From an uncultured Negativicutes bacterium (GTDB taxonomy: Bacteria > Bacillota > Negativicutes > Veillonellales > Megasphaeraceae), in assembly GCA_900752195.1 (NCBI GenBank), contig CAADUJ010000006.1, forward strand, positions 145,992 to 209,991: 64,000 nucleotides of DNA, given 5' to 3'. Below are positions 60,317 through 64,000 of the stretch, piece by piece (position 1 is the stretch's first letter; every line of letters begins with the position of its first letter). Both the position numbers and the translations under genes were made by a program. Below the pieces are notes generated by a model that did not search any database, was not told the DNA's origin, and saw nothing but the letters and a program-made list of their open reading frames with translations.

Positions 60317-61490
60317 ACTTCATCGTATCGCGAATAAGCCAGTCTACAGCGGCATTGGTCGACTGATCATACAACGGAGAATGTCCGACATCAACGGTAG
60401 CACGATTCTTCGTCTTATCAGTAACTTCCTCATCTGTCATAGGAGCCTCAGGCCTTACACGATAACTTGCTATATCATGGACCACGATGACACCCTTCCC
60501 AATAGTGCTATCCAGTTTGTTCTGTGTTGTCTCTGCAATAGGCCGACGGACGATGATGTCAATCCGTTCCCTTGAAAAATCGGGAATAGCGCCGACGTAA
60601 TTCTGAACGCCTTCTTCATTGACGATAATGCTGACGGCACGATTCATCATCTGATCGTAATCAGCCCGAGCAAAGTGGACACGGCGGAACTTGATGGCAT
60701 CATACCGGGACACATTGTGCTGGAGACGCTGATTGAGGAACATGCGGGGCTTGCCCTTGGTGCCGATGACGAGAGCATCGCCATCCCAATACAGCGTTCC
60801 CTGCTGGAAAAAGGCAGGCATGCCGCCATATTCTGCATTCAGTGCCCGGATGACCTGACGTTCCACGTCGACATGAGAAATATACGCACTATCTGAGTGG
60901 ACGACGTGATACATCGTTTCTACAGCAGCCAGACGAGTCATGGTTTCCTTTGGATGAAAATAGGTTCCACCAGACGTCATGAGTCCCTTCATCTGCAAAT
61001 ACCGTACAGCTTCGCGGTTTTCCGGAGAAATAGACGCTTCATCCATGTACGGCGTCACCGTGTTGGACACATCATCGAGACCATTATACTTTAAATAACG
61101 GTACAACACGCTGGCAAACTCTTCCCGTGTCACCGTTCGGTCCGGCTTAAAAGATCCATCTTCATAGCCTACCAGGATTCCCTGGGCCGCCACTGCTGCC
61201 ATAGCATCATTCGCCTTTGGCGTAGGAGCATCGCTGAACGTTTCATCAGCTAGGGGGAGATTCATGGCCGTCGCATAGACAAGCTGTGCCAATTCGCCAC
61301 GTGTCAGCGCCTGCTGCGGGGCAAACGTCGTGCCCGTCACAAACGGCAGACAATGGGTATCATACAAATAATCGATAGCCGAGCGGTTCTGGATAGACTG
61401 TAAATCCGTATACGGAGCTTTCGCCGAAACAGAAAGCGCCATAACTAACGATAGCGCTGCCAAAAGAGCAGCCTTCTTTTTCAATTTCAT
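60315..61490 (-). CDS. Secreted SLH-domain protein
   Basis: A 391-residue protein with a signal peptide (KKAALLAALSLVMALSVSAK) and three SLH repeats (residues about 28-200): LTRGELAQLVYATAMNLPLA, RTVTREEFASVLYRYLKYNG, ETMTRLAAVETMYHVVHSDS. SLH domains hold Negativicutes proteins to the polyamine-modified wall. The C-terminal domain is unlike known enzymes. It is a paralogue of the next gene, 18 bases apart, in tandem. Confidence 0.88.
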   Translation of the reverse strand: MKLKKKAALLAALSLVMALSVSAKAPYTDLQSIQNRSAIDYLYDTHCLPFVTGTTFAPQQALTRGELAQLVYATAMNLPLADETFSDAPTPKANDAMAAVAAQGILVGYEDGSFKPDRTVTREEFASVLYRYLKYNGLDDVSNTVTPYMDEASISPENREAVRYLQMKGLMTSGGTYFHPKETMTRLAAVETMYHVVHSDSAYISHVDVERQVIRALNAEYGGMPAFFQQGTLYWDGDALVIGTKGKPRMFLNQRLQHNVSRYDAIKFRRVHFARADYDQMMNRAVSIIVNEEGVQNYVGAIPDFSRERIDIIVRRPIAETTQNKLDSTIGKGVIVVHDIASYRVRPEAPMTDEEVTDKTKNRATVDVGHSPLYDQSTNAAVDWLIRDTMK

Positions 61491-61508
61491 AGGAGCGCCT
61501 CTCTACAC

Positions 61509-62552
61509 TTACTGAATAATAATCCGCAATGCACTGCCCAATTCCTTGTTCAATGCCTGTTGTGTGTCCTTGGAAATGGAGTTCACTTTAAGAACTACTT
61601 TTTCATTAATATAATCCGGTTCTACCGTTACGACCGTTGCCGTCGGTTCCGTGGCACGGTACACCGTTTCGGCACGGCTCATCATATTCTTATAATCCGT
61701 ATAACTATAAGACGAACGCTGTACGACAACCTTGCCATCCTTTAGCGCATCATCGGACTTGATCGTCTGTTCCAACTTCGTCCGGTTCGCCTGGTTCTTT
61801 ACGCCGATATGGAGCACATCACCCTGCCAATACATGATTCCGTCCTTAGCAAAATTCTTTACCGAACCATATACCGTGGTAATATCTTTAAAGGCTAACT
61901 CTTCCTGCGACTTCTGCCCCATAGTAGCCGCTGCCTTTTCCGTACCTTTCAACATGCGATATAACACATTAACTGCTTCGCCACGCGTCACGACCTGTTT
62001 AGGCTGAAATGCGCCATTAGAGCCAGACATAAAACCGGCTGCCGACACCGTATCCACGGCCTTTTTCGCCCACGACGAAATCTGGGCGCTATCACGATAC
62101 GCAGGCGCCTTTTCAGTCGTCGTCATGCCTTTATAACTCATGTAATTATATGCAATAACAGCAAACTCTTCGCGCGTCAAATTTTCTGTCGGTCTGAACG
62201 TATTATCCTTGTACCCGCTCATGATCTGCTTATCCACCATGGACGCTACAGCACGCTGCGACCAACGCCCCTGCATATCCTTGAAATCCGTCGTCATGAC
62301 CTTATCTTCAGACTGCAACATATTATTGATAATCGATGCAATCCCTTCACGTGTCACAGGGTCATTGGGCCGAAAATTACCATTCACACCACTTACATAA
62401 TGGTTATCATAAAAATACTGGACCGCCGCTTTACCCCAATACGAATCAATATCCTTTAAACCAACAGCAGAAACAGGCGTAGCCAAAATACTGCCACCAA
62501 TAACCGCAACGGCGGCACCTGCAGCCAAGACCTTCATATATCTATTCATCAT
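61509..62552 (-). CDS. Secreted SLH-domain protein
   Basis: A 347-residue protein with signal peptide (VLAAGAAVAVIGGSILATPV SA) and three SLH repeats: DPVTREGIASIINNMLQSED, ENLTREEFAVIAYNYMSYKG, QVVTRGEAVNVLYRMLKGTE. The C-terminal domain (ITTVYGSVKNFAKDGIMYWQ) matches the one in the downstream paralogue, so the pair arose by duplication. AGGAG precedes the ATG. Confidence 0.88.
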   Translation of the reverse strand: MMNRYMKVLAAGAAVAVIGGSILATPVSAVGLKDIDSYWGKAAVQYFYDNHYVSGVNGNFRPNDPVTREGIASIINNMLQSEDKVMTTDFKDMQGRWSQRAVASMVDKQIMSGYKDNTFRPTENLTREEFAVIAYNYMSYKGMTTTEKAPAYRDSAQISSWAKKAVDTVSAAGFMSGSNGAFQPKQVVTRGEAVNVLYRMLKGTEKAAATMGQKSQEELAFKDITTVYGSVKNFAKDGIMYWQGDVLHIGVKNQANRTKLEQTIKSDDALKDGKVVVQRSSYSYTDYKNMMSRAETVYRATEPTATVVTVEPDYINEKVVLKVNSISKDTQQALNKELGSALRIIIQ

Positions 62553-62802
62553 TCCGTCTCTCCTATTCGTATAATACTAATACAAATACAAAAAAAAGAA
62601 TACTATATCTCATATATTTTAGCATACTCGGGAATGTATTTCTAGCATAGAAGGCCCAGTTCACTCCTTACATACCGTACACAGTATTCACATTCCATAC
62701 CGTCCTCTTCCTATCTACCAATTCAACCCTGAAAAGCAACCTTAATCCATGATCTACAAAACCTTGCCACTTGCAAAAAAACCTAAACATCCTACATTTT
62801 GT
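62553..62802. other. Intergenic region between SLH genes and CRISPR
   Basis: It probably holds the promoter of the SLH pair; a TATTAT box lies about 20 bases before the start. No gene seen. Confidence 0.4.
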
Positions 62803-63250
62803 TTTCTAAGCTGCCTATGCGGCAGATAACTTGAATCTGATTAACGGGCTAAAAGCCAAGGATTTCTAAGCTGCCTATGCGGCAGGTAACAACACGGCAT
62901 TAACGGCCATCTGCGGCAAAAATTTCTAAGCTGCCTATGCGGCAGATAACGGCGGCCTTATGCTTTTATAGCAACAATCAACTTTCTAAGCTGCCTATGC
63001 GGCAGATAACGATTCATCGGAAGAATTGACAAAGTTATTCAATTTCTAAGCTGCCTATGCGGCAGATAACGTTTCTATGGTCTTAGGCGTTGTATCCAGA
63101 TATTTCTAAGCTGCCTATGCGGCAGATAACCGGACTTGAAATTAAAGAATCAAATTCGGCGATTTCTAAGCTGCCTATGCGGCAGATAACACGTATATGT
63201 AAATGACGTTGTAATGGATAATTTTCTAAGCTGCCTATGCGGCAGATAAC
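62803..63250 (-). CRISPR. Type I-F-like CRISPR array, 8 repeats and 7 spacers
   Basis: The 28-base repeats (on the minus strand GTTATCTGCCGC then ATAGGCAGCTTAGAAA) lie at a steady 60-base period from 62803 to 63250, with 32-base spacers. Hairpin CTGCC...GGCAG and the GTT...AGAAA ends match the I-F repeat class. One repeat (62863-62890) has a changed base (ggcaggtaac). The orientation and the AT-rich side put the leader on the right, so the spacer at 63191-63222 is the newest. Spacer 5 (63071-63102) resembles the prophage primase/helicase gene at 36999-37030. Confidence 0.95.
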
Positions 63251-63420
63251 TGTTCTTTTGTATAGTATAACACGCACCACTGCTGTCTTAACACCCATTT
63301 CACCAAATTTAACCAAAAAATTTTGACACCTATTAAAAGGCTTTAACCATGGGCTTTTTAAACCTCCCCATAATTTTGGGTAAAATCAGTGTAAAGGATA
63401 TTCTAAAGGTTAGGCTTTTC
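63251..63420 (-). promoter_or_regulatory. CRISPR leader with promoter
   Basis: An AT-rich stretch to the right of the last repeat. On the minus strand -35 TTAAGA (63286-63291) and -10 TATACT (63264-63269), 16 bases apart, lie close to the first repeat. Confidence 0.6.
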
Positions 63421-63901
63421 TACTATCAAACGCAATCCGTCTCAAGATACAGGAAATGATATTCTTACTTATTACAGTTTTGAAAACATTAATAGTAGCC
63501 TTGGTGACATCTGAATCTTGGATGTTTCCACTTGGCATCAACAACTGATGCTCCCCAATTCCCATCGGTCAAGTCAGTGGTACTTCCCTCGCATGATAAG
63601 TTTTGCTGTAGTAAAATCTACGAACAGTTACATACAGTCCTCGAATCTTATAGGTTTCTAAACGGTCAATAAAGAAAATCTTCTCCATTGGGGACGCCTC
63701 AGTTGTAAGCGATACATATATATTTGCGCGTCGTTCCACTCCTTCAAATGCGGTTCGCTGCATAAGGTCTAGCAACTTTATGTTTATAATACAGTAAAAA
63801 TACCTTCCGTCACCGTTAAAAATCCCGTTTCACCGTAGGGATTCCCTAATTTTCCAGCAACAGTATAACCAGTTTGCCAGGTGATTATAATCAATTAAAT
63901 T
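63421..63901. other. Unassigned region to the right of the CRISPR leader
   Basis: A 68-residue minus-strand ORF (63569-63775; TTEASPMEKIFFIDRLETYK) has no recognised family, and nearby frames are broken. It does not look like cas6f or any other cas gene. It may be the remains of a degraded gene. Confidence 0.35.
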
Positions 63902-64000
63902 TTATATCAATTTATTTTTCTTCGCCAATGAAGTAATCGCATCAATAGGAAGTTCTGTACATTTCGCCACTACGTCTATGGAAATTCCTTGTTTTAACAT
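63902..64000 (-). CDS. C-terminal end of a protein, possibly Rpn/PD-(D/E)XK transposase-like (cut by window edge)
   Basis: The minus strand reads MLKQGISIDVVAKCTELPID then AITSLAKKNKLI and stop at 63902-63904. This short helical end (LKxGxSIDxVAKxTxLPIDxI) is common at the C-terminus of Rpn-type PD-(D/E)XK nuclease/transposase-like proteins. Only 32 residues are inside the window, so this is a guess. Confidence 0.5.
   Translation of the reverse strand: MLKQGISIDVVAKCTELPIDAITSLAKKNKLI

Noticed and set aside
62983..63042. Spacer 4 (EELTK in translation) as a match to the scaffold gene near 27570
   Set aside because: Only about 13 of 27 bases agree, which is what chance and a common motif would give.
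63191..63222. Spacer 7 (YVND in translation) as a match to the HK97 gp10-like gene near 25115
   Set aside because: The shared stretch is about four codons and does not extend.
63083..63316. Minus-strand ORF with repeated VICRIGSLE segments
   Set aside because: It is a translation of CRISPR repeats and spacers, not a gene.

Overview
The window looks like a chromosomal piece of a Gram-negative-type Firmicute of the Negativicutes, most likely Megasphaera or a close Veillonellaceae relative. This is inferred, not measured. The basis is the Firmicutes-type gene order (ylxM-ffh-rpsP-khpA-ylqD-rimM-trmD, gatCAB), the strong AGGAGG ribosome binding sites, two secreted SLH-domain proteins, and a PBSX-like contractile-tail prophage.

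Host left part (1-9.3 kb). A partial family-2 glycosyltransferase, a TRIC/UPF0126 membrane protein, tadA, the gatCAB amidotransferase operon, nhaA, and smpB-rnr.

Prophage (about 9299-47736, 38.4 kb). It sits in the 3' end of yebC. The intact yebC (47696-48430) now ends in a phage-supplied tail. The displaced original tail and terminator lie at 9218-9311, next to rnr. From right to left the prophage holds: integrase (46544-47608, +); two small secreted proteins; a CI/ImmA-type repressor-protease pair with three operators; Cro-like and excisionase-like regulators; a LysM membrane protein; a recombination and replication block (SbcC-like ATPase, AAA ATPase, DUF669, DEAD helicase, primase/helicase, RusA); small ORFs and a sigma-like late regulator; a tRNA-Trp; a ParB-DNA methyltransferase; terminase, portal, capsid and connectors; sheath, tube and tail chaperones with a -1 frameshift; tape measure and baseplate; tail fibre; lysis genes (amidase and two small membrane proteins). 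Late genes are all on the minus strand.

The most interesting system is at 12128-15003. The tail-fibre gene is followed by two further in-frame C-terminal cassettes in the same orientation and one in the opposite orientation. Each starts at a short shared site (core ACAGTGG) and each encodes about 70 residues beginning QWG/QWR. A tyrosine recombinase gene lies beside them on the opposite strand. This looks like a shufflon-type switch for phage host range, run by a tyrosine recombinase. The recombinase gene carries an in-frame TAG stop, so the switch may be frozen in this strain.

Host right part (47.7-64 kb). yebC, a SPOUT RNA methyltransferase, trmD, rimM, ylqD, khpA, rpsP, ffh and ylxM form one minus-strand operon. 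Then come a nucleoside kinase, an unknown membrane protein, an RseC-like protein, galU, an unknown membrane-anchored coiled-coil protein, a frameshifted HAD phosphatase, two SLH proteins, and a type I-F-like CRISPR array (8 repeats, 7 spacers). The array's leader is on the right and no cas gene is visible. One spacer is a diverged match to the primase/helicase gene of the resident prophage, which suggests past exposure to a related phage.
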